From assembly GCA_028695445.1 (NCBI GenBank), contig JAQVIV010000005.1:4842-45851 (forward strand): a DNA stretch of 41,010 nucleotides, given 5' to 3'. Source of the DNA: Candidatus Shapirobacteria bacterium (lineage in GTDB: Bacteria > Patescibacteriota > Microgenomatia > 0-14-0-10-38-17). This document shows, piece after piece, positions 27,321-35,547 of this stretch. The position numbers and the translations under genes were made by a program. Position 1 is the stretch's first letter, and each line of letters begins with the position of its first letter. The notes under the pieces were generated by a model. The model searched no databases. It was not told the DNA's origin and saw only the letters and a program-made list of their open reading frames with translations.

Positions 27321-27944
27321 ATGAAAATAATGAATAAGCGAGTTTTATTAAGCGTTGGCATAATTATTACTGTTGCTTCATTAACCTTTTTAGTTACCAG
27401 AGCCTTTTTCTCTGATACCGAGACAGGTACTGGCAGTACCTTTACCATGGGTACTTTAGAGCTTCAGGTTGATGGCGGTGCAGTGGTTGCCCCGTTTGTG
27501 GTTGATAACATTGGTGAACACGGTGACGTTGAAGGCGGCCACGTTTGGACTATTACCAATAGCGGTAGTTTGCCTGGACGACTCTATTTTGCCATTGACA
27601 ACTTGGCTAATTGGGAAAATGATTGTAATAAACCCGAGAGTCGAGTTGACAGTAGTTGTGGCAACCCTGGTCAAGGTGAAGGAGAATTGGGGGAAACCCT
27701 AAATGTTGCTATTACTCTTGATGGTCAGGAAGTTGTTTCTTCCGATTTTTCTGATGTCAACCAGGATAAGATTGGCACCGACTGGCGTGCCTTGGCTCCG
27801 GTAGTTATTCCTGCCGGCGAAAGCGTTGATGTGGCTATGCTTTGGTCAGCCTCAGGAGATGATTATGGTAATGAGATCCAAAGCGACTCAGTTACTTTCG
27901 ACACTGTTTTTACCCTAGAACAATTAGTTGATGAACAAATTTGA
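27321..27944 (+). CDS. TasA/camelysin-like secreted protein
   Basis: MNKRVLLSVGIIITVASLTFLVTRAFFSDTETGTGSTFTMGTLELQVDGG; strong SD AAGGAGGTGA; followed by a SipW-like peptidase. Confidence 0.8.
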   Translation: MKIMNKRVLLSVGIIITVASLTFLVTRAFFSDTETGTGSTFTMGTLELQVDGGAVVAPFVVDNIGEHGDVEGGHVWTITNSGSLPGRLYFAIDNLANWENDCNKPESRVDSSCGNPGQGEGELGETLNVAITLDGQEVVSSDFSDVNQDKIGTDWRALAPVVIPAGESVDVAMLWSASGDDYGNEIQSDSVTFDTVFTLEQLVDEQI

Positions 27945-27972
27945 TTCCTTTAGGGTAAAAACTTTTGCTATC

Positions 27973-28001
27973 TAGAGGCCAAGAGAAAATCTTGGCCTCT
28001 A
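27973..28001 (+). promoter_or_regulatory. Perfect 12-bp stem-loop between the TasA-like and signal peptidase genes
   Basis: TAGAGGCCAAGA-GAAAA-TCTTGGCCTCTA, no immediate U run. Confidence 0.85.
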
Positions 28002-28027
28002 ATGGGTTTTGCTATTTTTTTAAAACG

Positions 28028-28534
28028 ATGGAAGTTTTTTTTAAAGCCTTATTAAAAATTTTTGCCTGGTTGTTCTTGGCGGGCTTTATTTTATTTTTTT
28101 TATTAGCCCTGGGGTTGAATAAAATTAACTTTTTGGGTCGATATCGCTTTTTAGTGGTTCAATCAGGGTCGATGGCCCCAGCCATTATGACAGGTGACGT
28201 TATTCTTATTTCTTCTCAAGAACAGTATCAGAAAAACGAGGTGGTTACTTTTGTTGGTGATGATGGTCGAACGGTGACCCATCGCATTGCTGAAATTGAT
28301 TATCGATCTTCACCTGGAACCATGATTGTCACTAAGGGAGACGCCAATCGCAGTATTGACATTGCTGAGATTTCTCCTGAGCAGATTATGGGCAAGGTGG
28401 TTTTAACTATACCCCGCTTTGGGTACATAATCGCCTTTGGTCGTTCTCGGTGGGGCTTGGTGCTTTTGGTTTTGGTTCCCGCCGTTTTGGTTATCATTGA
28501 TGAGGTAAAAAAAATTGTCGCAAAATCAAGGTAG
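28028..28534 (+). CDS. SipW/ER-type signal peptidase I (first copy)
   Basis: FLVVQSGSMAPAIMTGDVILI...VTHRIAEIDYRSSPGTMIVTKGDANRSID (Ser and His motifs). Track start 27965 would translate the hairpin. Confidence 0.85.
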   Translation: MEVFFKALLKIFAWLFLAGFILFFLLALGLNKINFLGRYRFLVVQSGSMAPAIMTGDVILISSQEQYQKNEVVTFVGDDGRTVTHRIAEIDYRSSPGTMIVTKGDANRSIDIAEISPEQIMGKVVLTIPRFGYIIAFGRSRWGLVLLVLVPAVLVIIDEVKKIVAKSR

Positions 28535-29132
28535 GCCGGTACCGGCGATCGAAATTGTTTCTTTGGCAAAAATAATTTTGGTTATTTTTTTGGTTATTTT
28601 GGCTTTCAGTCAATCGACCGATGCCGATGTTTTTGATCAGGAAATTATTTCTGGTTATCGCTGGCAGGCGACCACGCTAGAGTTTTCCCAGCTTGGTACC
28701 GCCAATAACACTCCGGCCTCTCTTCTTTTTAACGTTGGTGGTTTTTTGCCTGGCGGTTTTGAGGTTCGAGCTATTAGAATTAGAAATGAGGGAAAAATGA
28801 GTTTTAATTATTCTCTTTGGTGGGAAAAAACTGCTGGTGATGACCAATTTTGTCGTAGTTTAAAATTAATTGTGATGAAAGACTGGCAGATTATTTTTGA
28901 TGGTCTTTTGTCAGATTTATCTCTTGATGCCCGGATCGATGAGGACAATAAACAAGAAGATTGGGTTTTTTTTCTTCGTCTTGATGCTAAAGACTCTTTT
29001 CTTAAGGAAAGAACTTGTGATTTTGATTTTGTTTTTCGGACTTTTCGCGACAACAAGGGAGAAGCGGCCGGATTTTTTGATGAAAATCGATTGAGTAATC
29101 ATGCCACTTCTGGCCATTGGGCTGATAATTAA
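28515..29132 (+). CDS. Secreted hypothetical protein, possible second TasA-like cargo
   Basis: N-terminal hydrophobic segment, 205 aa, between two SipW-like genes; overlaps the upstream gene by 20 nt. Confidence 0.6.
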   Translation: MSQNQGRPVPAIEIVSLAKIILVIFLVILAFSQSTDADVFDQEIISGYRWQATTLEFSQLGTANNTPASLLFNVGGFLPGGFEVRAIRIRNEGKMSFNYSLWWEKTAGDDQFCRSLKLIVMKDWQIIFDGLLSDLSLDARIDEDNKQEDWVFFLRLDAKDSFLKERTCDFDFVFRTFRDNKGEAAGFFDENRLSNHATSGHWADN

Positions 29133-29149
29133 TCTGATAAAATTTAGAA

Positions 29150-29662
29150 ATGTTTACCAGAAACAAGAGTTATCGTTGGTTTTTTCTTCTCTTTATTTTT
29201 TCTTCTCTTTTGGCTTTAATGACTAAAATTACTTGGCCAGGGAAAATTAGGTTATTCACTGTTCAGTCAGGATCGATGGCCCCAGCGATTAATCCCGGCG
29301 ACTTAATTTTGGTTCGAGAAGAACCGTTTTATCAAGTCGGTGATATTATTACCTTTGCCGATTTTTCTTTAGTAAAAAGGACCACCACTCATAGAATTGT
29401 TGAGATTAATTGGTTGGACGAAAAACAGTTTTATCTTACTAAGGGTGATGCTAATCCGGTTAATGATCCCTATTTGATTGAGCCCGGTTTAGTTTTAGGT
29501 AAAGTTTTTAAAAGGGTGAACCGTCTGGGGTTTGTTTTTGATTTTATCTCCAGCCGGGAAGGGAAAATTTTTCTATTATTTATTCCGGCTCTGGTAATAG
29601 TTGGTCAAGAACTGATGGTGATTATTTTTGAAATAAAGAAGGAAAGCCAAGAAAGATCCTAA
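29150..29662 (+). CDS. SipW/ER-type signal peptidase I (second copy)
   Basis: LFTVQSGSMAPAINPGDLILVREEPFYQVGDIITF...TTHRIVEINWLDEKQFYLTKGDANPVND. Confidence 0.85.
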   Translation: MFTRNKSYRWFFLLFIFSSLLALMTKITWPGKIRLFTVQSGSMAPAINPGDLILVREEPFYQVGDIITFADFSLVKRTTTHRIVEINWLDEKQFYLTKGDANPVNDPYLIEPGLVLGKVFKRVNRLGFVFDFISSREGKIFLLFIPALVIVGQELMVIIFEIKKESQERS

Positions 29663-29773
29663 GACGACAGGACCCGCTTTTTTTGTTGAATTAGCTGGTT
29701 TAGCAACAGCCCGGCTGTCTTTAATGGTCCAAATCTTAAGAATCTTTACGAGAGCTCTCACTCTCTGGGTTAG

Positions 29774-29845
29774 TGCACGCGCCTGGACTCGAACCAGGGA
29801 CCTGTCGCCTCAGGCGATTACTCTACTTTCTTAGAGACCGGGTGC
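29774..29845 (-). pseudogene. tRNA-Val-derived remnant
   Basis: 34 nt (29770-29803) identical to the 3' part of tRNA-Val and its trailer (2635-2668); anticodon and D regions do not make a tRNA; abuts the second REP-like block. Confidence 0.75.
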
Positions 29846-29896
29846 GAAAACCGCGCCCCTACTTTTAATTTTTAACTTTGGACTGTCAATTGTCTT

Positions 29897-29972
29897 TGGT
29901 GCACCCAGAGAGATTCGAACTCTCGACCTGCCGCTTAAGAGGCGGATGCTCTACCGACTGAGCTATGGGTGC
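29897..29972 (-). tRNA. tRNA-Lys(CTT), CCA encoded
   Basis: GCACCCA acceptor, CCGC-CTCTTAA-GCGG anticodon arm, T arm GAGAG-TTCGAAT-CTCTC, ACCA. Confidence 0.92.
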
Positions 29973-30223
29973 AAGATTAGTTTTTTAATAAATTTTCTTC
30001 CCTGGGCAGTTTTTAGTTGCTTTTCTCTTCTGATAGCGTCTTTTCGGTTAGGGAATTTTTCTTTGTAAACTAAAGCCCAAGGCCCTTTATTTTTATAGGT
30101 ATAACTTGTTTTTTTGCTACTAATAATCTTGTTGTGTCTTTTGAGTCTTTTCTTTAGGTTGTTCGTTTGGCCGATGTAAATTTTACCACTAAATTGGCTT
30201 TTAATGACATAGGCATAATACAT
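29963..30223 (-). CDS. GIY-YIG family endonuclease (small, standalone)
   Basis: YYAYVIKSQFSGKIYIGQTNNLKKRLKRHN...WALVYKEKFPNRKDAIRREKQLKTAQGRKFI. Confidence 0.93.
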   Translation of the reverse strand: MYYAYVIKSQFSGKIYIGQTNNLKKRLKRHNKIISSKKTSYTYKNKGPWALVYKEKFPNRKDAIRREKQLKTAQGRKFIKKLILHP

Positions 30224-30234
30224 TGTTAATCATA

Positions 30235-30284
30235 CCGCTTAAGAGTCCGCCAGCTGGCGGATCTACCGACTGAGCTATGGGTGC
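30235..30284 (-). pseudogene. tRNA-Lys 5'-half remnant carrying a 16-bp palindrome
   Basis: GCACCCATAGCTCAGTCGGTAGA identical to tRNA-Lys, then TCCGCCAGCTGGCGGA (palindrome), then CTCTTAAGCGG. Confidence 0.85.
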
Positions 30285-30353
30285 GGGTAAAAATTTCTAA
30301 TTCTTAATTTCTAATTTCTAATTTTGATTTTTGACTTTCAATTGTCAATTATT

Positions 30354-30429
30354 TGGTGCGCCTGGCAGGACTTGAACCCGCAACCTACTGTTCCGAAGAC
30401 AGTCGCTCTATCCATTGAGCTACAGGCGC
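30354..30429 (-). tRNA. tRNA-Arg(TCG), CCA encoded
   Basis: GCGCCTG/CAGGCGC acceptor, ACTGT-CTTCGGA-ACAGT anticodon arm, ACCA. Confidence 0.94.
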
Positions 30430-30474
30430 CGATTAAAAGCGATTTCAATTATATCATTTTCAATTATTTTTGGT

Positions 30475-30502
30475 TTGACTAGGACTTAATATTATATATA
30501 AT
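30475..30502 (+). promoter_or_regulatory. Sigma70-like promoter upstream of the 30514 ORF
   Basis: TTGACT (30475-30480), 16 nt, TATAAT (30497-30502); ATG 11 nt further. Confidence 0.75.
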
Positions 30503-30513
30503 ATTGGTTTATT

Positions 30514-30765
30514 ATGGCCTTAAATAATATCGAGAGTTATTGTCCTTATCGAATTACCAAAGAAACATTTCAATTTTTTTCTGATTGTCCGATTCCGGAA
30601 GGGCAAATTCCTTTTGAGGGGATTTGTGACGTTAGCCATAATCGCCAGCAGGTTTGTTTTTATGTTGGTTCCCAGACCCAGTATTGTTTGCTAAGGAAAA
30701 ATAATGATTTTTGCGACAGGCCTTGGGTTAAAGAAAATTCTAATCTTGGACAAGAGAGATTTTAA
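30514..30765 (+). CDS. Small Cys-rich hypothetical protein
   Basis: 83 aa with six Cys; good promoter; convergent end overlaps the next gene. Confidence 0.55.
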   Translation: MALNNIESYCPYRITKETFQFFSDCPIPEGQIPFEGICDVSHNRQQVCFYVGSQTQYCLLRKNNDFCDRPWVKENSNLGQERF

Positions 30766-32794
30766 CATCTACAGCAACACTTTTAGAGCCGGCAATTAAG
30801 GGGTTAATTTCCAGTTGGTTAATTTTGGGAACAGCTTCGGCCAGTTTAGCGATAGTTAGCAGGGTTTCTTCGACTGCCTCAAGATTAATTGCTTGGCTGC
30901 CTCTGGCCCCTTTTAAAATAGGGTGAATTTTCAATTCAGAAATCATTTCTCGAGCATCGTTTTTGCCAATAGGCAAAATTCGGAAGACGCTATCTTTCAA
31001 TATTTCGGTGTAGATGCCTCCGGCCCCGATCATTATTAAGCGACCCAAAACTGGATCTTTTTTAACACCAATAATTAGCTCTATTCCCCCAGTAATACCC
31101 TGGGATAAGATAAGTTTTGCCGATGGGAATTTTTGATTCATTTTATTGAATTGTTCGGGGAAATCATCTTTGAAATCAATTTTCACTATTGCTCCTAGTT
31201 CGGTTTTGTGGATTAGATCGGCAGATAGGACTTTTAGGAAAGCCGGACAACCGATTTTTTCTAAAGCCGTTATCCCCTCTTTTTGATTATCTAAAATCAC
31301 AAATTTTGGAGTGTTGACTTGGCAGGCGGACAACAAGCGAAAACCTTCGGCCTCGTTTAACCTTGGCCGGTTGGCTTGGTTGATTAGCTTGTTAATTTGG
31401 CCTCTATTGATTTTTATTTGGTTAACGGTGATTTTCTTCTTGGACCGTTTTTGCCAGGAGATTATTTTCGCTAAGGCGATAATGGCTTCTTGGGGATGGT
31501 AAAAATTAGTGAATCCTGCTTTCTGAAATATTTCCTTGGCGGCCAAAATGCTTTTGCCCCCCATAAAGATGGGGATAATAGGTTTATTGGTTTTTAGTTT
31601 TACTAAGGCGCTGGCGATGGCTTTAACGTTGGTGCCTCGTTGTTTGGTGAGGATGATGATTAGGTTGTCAACTTCAGGATCAGCCAAGATAATTTTACTG
31701 GTTTTAAAATAAATTTTTTCATCGGCATCGCCTAGAATATCGACTGGATTGTTAAGGCTGGCAGAAGCTGGCAAAATCCGGCCAAGTCTTTTGACAGTTT
31801 TTTGGCCAAGACAAGATAGTGATAAACTGTTTTTGACAATAGCATCAGTGGCAAGAACTCCTGGGCCGCCGGCGTTGGTGACGATAGCCGTTTTGGGGCC
31901 GGCTTGTTTTTTCCCCAAAGAGGTTAACAATCTGGCCAGGCTAATTATTTCTCTAACACTATTAGCACTGATAATATTGGCTTGAGTAAAGATCCCTCGG
32001 CCAACCCTTTCTGGAGTAGCCAGGCTGGCAGTATGTGACTGGGCCGATTTAGCACCCTGGGTGGTTTGGCCTGCCTTAAGAACAATTATTGGTTTTTTAC
32101 TGGCGATCTTTTGGGCCAGGCTAACAAGTCTTGGTCCGTTTTTAAAGGATTCCAAGTAGGTTAAAATGATGTCGGTGTTTTTGTCTTGGCCAAAAAACTC
32201 CAGCAAATCGGTTTCGTCGATATCGGCCTTATTGCCCAGACTGGCAAAATAAGAAAAACCTAACCCTGATTCGTTAACTAGTTCAATAACTGGAGCGGCC
32301 AGCGCCCCCGATTGGGAAGCAAAAGCAATTTTGCCCGGCTTCGGCATTGTTTCCCCCCAAGAGGCGTTAAGGCCAATTTTGGGGTTAATTACTCCCAGAC
32401 AGTTGGGTCCCAAAATTTTTAAATGATATTTTTGGCCAATTTCTAATAACTTCTCTTGTTTTTCCTGACCGGCTGGTCCGGTTTCGGCAAACCCGGCGCT
32501 GATAATGATGGCCACTTTAGTTCCCGATTGACCGACTTCTGTTAAAACCTTCGCCACTGTTTCGGCGGGAACGACAATAATAGCCAGGTCAACCGGCTCC
32601 GATAAATCTAGAACAGAAGCCAGAGCTGGTTGGCCAAGAACTTCTTGGGTGTTGGGGTTAATAGGATAAAGCTGGCCGGCAAAATCCGACTCAGCCAAAT
32701 TTTTAAAGATCAAATTGCCGATTTTTTGGCTATTTCTTGAAGCGCCGATAACCGCTACTGATTTAGGGTAAAACAACTTCTTAAGATTGGCCAT
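30740..32794 (-). CDS. ADP-forming acetyl/acyl-CoA synthetase (fused alpha-beta, acetate--CoA ligase family)
   Basis: FYPKSVAVIGASRNSQKIGN...ILGPNCLGVINP...AFASQSGALAAPVIE...SHTASLA; ATP-grasp part GCPAFLKVLSADLIHKTELGAIVKID. Confidence 0.94.
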   Translation of the reverse strand: MANLKKLFYPKSVAVIGASRNSQKIGNLIFKNLAESDFAGQLYPINPNTQEVLGQPALASVLDLSEPVDLAIIVVPAETVAKVLTEVGQSGTKVAIIISAGFAETGPAGQEKQEKLLEIGQKYHLKILGPNCLGVINPKIGLNASWGETMPKPGKIAFASQSGALAAPVIELVNESGLGFSYFASLGNKADIDETDLLEFFGQDKNTDIILTYLESFKNGPRLVSLAQKIASKKPIIVLKAGQTTQGAKSAQSHTASLATPERVGRGIFTQANIISANSVREIISLARLLTSLGKKQAGPKTAIVTNAGGPGVLATDAIVKNSLSLSCLGQKTVKRLGRILPASASLNNPVDILGDADEKIYFKTSKIILADPEVDNLIIILTKQRGTNVKAIASALVKLKTNKPIIPIFMGGKSILAAKEIFQKAGFTNFYHPQEAIIALAKIISWQKRSKKKITVNQIKINRGQINKLINQANRPRLNEAEGFRLLSACQVNTPKFVILDNQKEGITALEKIGCPAFLKVLSADLIHKTELGAIVKIDFKDDFPEQFNKMNQKFPSAKLILSQGITGGIELIIGVKKDPVLGRLIMIGAGGIYTEILKDSVFRILPIGKNDAREMISELKIHPILKGARGSQAINLEAVEETLLTIAKLAEAVPKINQLEINPLIAGSKSVAVDVKISLVQD

Positions 32795-32803
32795 TGATAG
32801 TCA

Positions 32804-32956
32804 TTATGCCCTATTTGTTTCTTTTGGGCAATGAATATTTTTTGGTAATTGATAGGCCTGGTTGTAGATCTTGCGATCAGGAGTAACCACTTTGGCTCCG
32901 TGTTTGGTTTGTCGACTTTGTTGACGGCGTTGATGCCTGGTTGCTGTTTTAACCAT
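32804..32956 (-). CDS. Small basic hypothetical protein
   Basis: MVKTATRHQRRQQSRQTKHGAKVVTPDRKIYNQAYQLPKNIHCPKETNRA; overlaps the stop of the upstream gene by 8 nt. Confidence 0.35.
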   Translation of the reverse strand: MVKTATRHQRRQQSRQTKHGAKVVTPDRKIYNQAYQLPKNIHCPKETNRA

Positions 32957-34406
32957 TGTTAGGGGTGTTTTCTTGATAGTCGGTTTCACTGTAAGAAAAT
33001 TTCTTATACCACCAAACCTTGACCAGGGCAATGATTTTTTGCCAAAAATTATCTTGATAGGAGTCTAGTCGTGAAGGGTTGAAGAAATTAATTTGGACTT
33101 TTGTTTCTAGGTTTTCCCAGGATAAGGTGGTTTTTTCTGGCCATTGGGGAGCTTGAATATTAAAGTTGAACTGGAAAGATTGACCTGGCTCTACCAGCAC
33201 TTTGTTTGGAAGAACAATATTATCGGTCAACTCAGAGGAAGACTGAAAGACCAAGGTCTGTTCTCCCCAAATTGATTGACCGGTATTTTTTAAAGTGATT
33301 TTTCCTTGATAAGAAGAGTTAATGGGTAAAAATTCCGGCAAATCAACAGATTCGATTTTCCAAGCGGAAATTTGTTCCGGCCACCAAGCAGGTTTTTCCA
33401 TTTCTCGAACCGCTTGGCAGTGGGGATAATCTTGACCTTCTTGGTTGAGCCAGGAAAAAACATCCAAAGGAGCGGCGTGATAATTTAAAACAAAAGGGGT
33501 AATCGCTTGAATTTGTTGGTCGGCTAACCAAATATCAAAGGCGGCTCGGGTATATTGGGCCACCGTTTCCGGATCATAAAAATTAAAATTTTTAATTGTT
33601 AACTTTGAATTTTGAATTTTGGATTCTAAACTATTATGCGGCCAGCCAGTTTCAGTAATGAAAACAGGTAGGTTTTTATTAACACCAAAACTATTTTCTA
33701 ATGTAGTAATTTCCCAGCGATAACCGATAACGCTTTTTCGGCCCTGGTCGGTCGGTTTGCCGATAAAACCAGGATTGGGGTAGGGGTGAGAACTCCAACC
33801 GTCAAGCCGGCTAAATATGCCGGGAATTGTTTGGTTCATTAACTGCCAGTAGCGGTAAACATCCATCGTTTTGGATGAATTATCAGCCGCCAAATCAAAA
33901 CCGCTATTTAGGATAAAGAAGTTGTCGCTTTTATTCTTGAACTGATCGATGGTATAACTCAAAATCTGGGCGTACTCGGCCGGGTTGATTTTCCCCCCCC
34001 ACTCTTTAGCATGGTTGGGTTCATTAAAAACAACAAGGTGTTGGTGCTTGGTTGGCCAGTTAAGATCATTGAGAAAGTTAGCCATTTGATCAATATCGGC
34101 CAGGGTAGGTTTTCGCCAAGCTTCATTTTCAATTTCAGTGGCTAATCGAACCAGGGGGACTAGATGAAGTCTTCGACAGTCGTTAAAAAAATCTTGCCAT
34201 TTTTTTTGGTCCAAATCGTTAATGCGCAAAACAATTGTGACCCAGCCCCAGTCGCCTCCATTAGAATTAACTAATTTATTTGCCTGAGTAATTTCATTGG
34301 TTTCGAGAATATGAATACCAAATTTGTTATTTTCCTGGGCCCTGGTTGGGCCAGGAAAGCCCAGGAGTGTTAAAATAACAACGAGGATCAGCAGTATTTT
34401 TTTCAT
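32949..34406 (-). CDS. Secreted TIM-barrel glycoside hydrolase-like protein
   Basis: Signal peptide; HLVVFNEPNHAKEWGG (NEP) and LPVFITETGWPHNS (TETGW) motifs; C-terminal beta domain. Confidence 0.75.
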   Translation of the reverse strand: MKKILLILVVILTLLGFPGPTRAQENNKFGIHILETNEITQANKLVNSNGGDWGWVTIVLRINDLDQKKWQDFFNDCRRLHLVPLVRLATEIENEAWRKPTLADIDQMANFLNDLNWPTKHQHLVVFNEPNHAKEWGGKINPAEYAQILSYTIDQFKNKSDNFFILNSGFDLAADNSSKTMDVYRYWQLMNQTIPGIFSRLDGWSSHPYPNPGFIGKPTDQGRKSVIGYRWEITTLENSFGVNKNLPVFITETGWPHNSLESKIQNSKLTIKNFNFYDPETVAQYTRAAFDIWLADQQIQAITPFVLNYHAAPLDVFSWLNQEGQDYPHCQAVREMEKPAWWPEQISAWKIESVDLPEFLPINSSYQGKITLKNTGQSIWGEQTLVFQSSSELTDNIVLPNKVLVEPGQSFQFNFNIQAPQWPEKTTLSWENLETKVQINFFNPSRLDSYQDNFWQKIIALVKVWWYKKFSYSETDYQENTPNNG

Positions 34407-34435
34407 TAGTTATTTGATTATATCAAGGCTTAAAC

Positions 34436-35536
34436 ATGGATGAGCAAAGAATGTCAGATCAAATAAAATCCCTTAAGGCAGAAATTAGCGCTACCCCCCA
34501 TCATAAAGGGACGGAGCATTATATTGGCCGCCTTCGAGCTAAAATTGCCCGTTTAGAAGATCAACTGTTTAGCAAAAGGCTTAAAAGCGGCGGAGGGGGT
34601 GGGAGCGGCTATGCTGTCGGTAAAAGCGGCGATGCCACAGTTGTTTTAGTTGGTCTTCCTTCGGTGGGCAAATCAACCCTCCTTAATCAGTTAACTGATG
34701 CCAAATCAAAAACCGCCCACTATCCCTTTACCACCCTAACAGTAATACCGGGCATGATGAGCTATCGGGGAGCCCAAATTCAGATGTTAGATGTTCCTGG
34801 CTTGATTTCAGGGGCCGCTGTTGGCCGAGGACGAGGAAAAGAGGTTTTATCAGTGGTAAGGATTGCCGACTTAATCTTATTTTTGGTTGATTCAGAAAAT
34901 ATTGATCAGGCAGAGGTAGTTATTAAAGAATTGGAATTGGCTGGTATTAGGGTGGGTCGGGCCGCACCTGAGGTAGTAGTTAACAAAAAGACTAAAGGCG
35001 GCATTTTAATTAAAAATTCCAGGAGCCTGAAAGGCTTGACTGCAGAAACAGCCAGAGGAATTATAGAGGAGTTGGGAGTAAAAAATGCCGAAGTCCTTAT
35101 TAAAGATAACAAAATCAATCAAGAGAGATTAATTGACGCCATTTTAGGCAATCGAGTTTATCTGCCTTATTTATTAATAATCAACAAGGTCGATAAATTA
35201 ACAAAAAATCAACTCTCTAGGGCTGGTAAACAATTTCCTCGAGCGGTTTTGGTTAGCGCCTTAGCTGGCCAGGGAATTGATTATTTAAAACAAGCAATAT
35301 TTGACAAGTTGGGATTGAAAAGGGTTTATCTTAAGCCTTCTGATGGAGAAGCCGATTTTAATGAACCACTAATTATGAGAGACAAAGAAACGGTGGCCGA
35401 TGTGGCGATTCGAATTGGTCAAGTTTTGGAAGGTAAAAGGGCTGCTTATGTTTGGGGTCGGTCAGCTAAATTTCCTGGTCAACTGGTCGCTAACAATCAT
35501 ATTTTAGTTGACGAAGACATTGTTTCTTTTCGTTAA
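34436..35536 (+). CDS. DRG-family GTPase with C-terminal TGS domain
   Basis: HKGTEHYIGRLRAKIARLEDQL; VGLPSVGKSTLLNQLTDAKSKTAHYPFTTLTVIPGMMSYRGAQIQMLDVPGLISGAAVGRGRGKEVLSVVRIADLILFLVD; NKVD; C-term TGS-like segment ending DEDIVSFR. Confidence 0.92.
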   Translation: MDEQRMSDQIKSLKAEISATPHHKGTEHYIGRLRAKIARLEDQLFSKRLKSGGGGGSGYAVGKSGDATVVLVGLPSVGKSTLLNQLTDAKSKTAHYPFTTLTVIPGMMSYRGAQIQMLDVPGLISGAAVGRGRGKEVLSVVRIADLILFLVDSENIDQAEVVIKELELAGIRVGRAAPEVVVNKKTKGGILIKNSRSLKGLTAETARGIIEELGVKNAEVLIKDNKINQERLIDAILGNRVYLPYLLIINKVDKLTKNQLSRAGKQFPRAVLVSALAGQGIDYLKQAIFDKLGLKRVYLKPSDGEADFNEPLIMRDKETVADVAIRIGQVLEGKRAAYVWGRSAKFPGQLVANNHILVDEDIVSFR

Positions 35537-35547
35537 AGAGGGATCCT

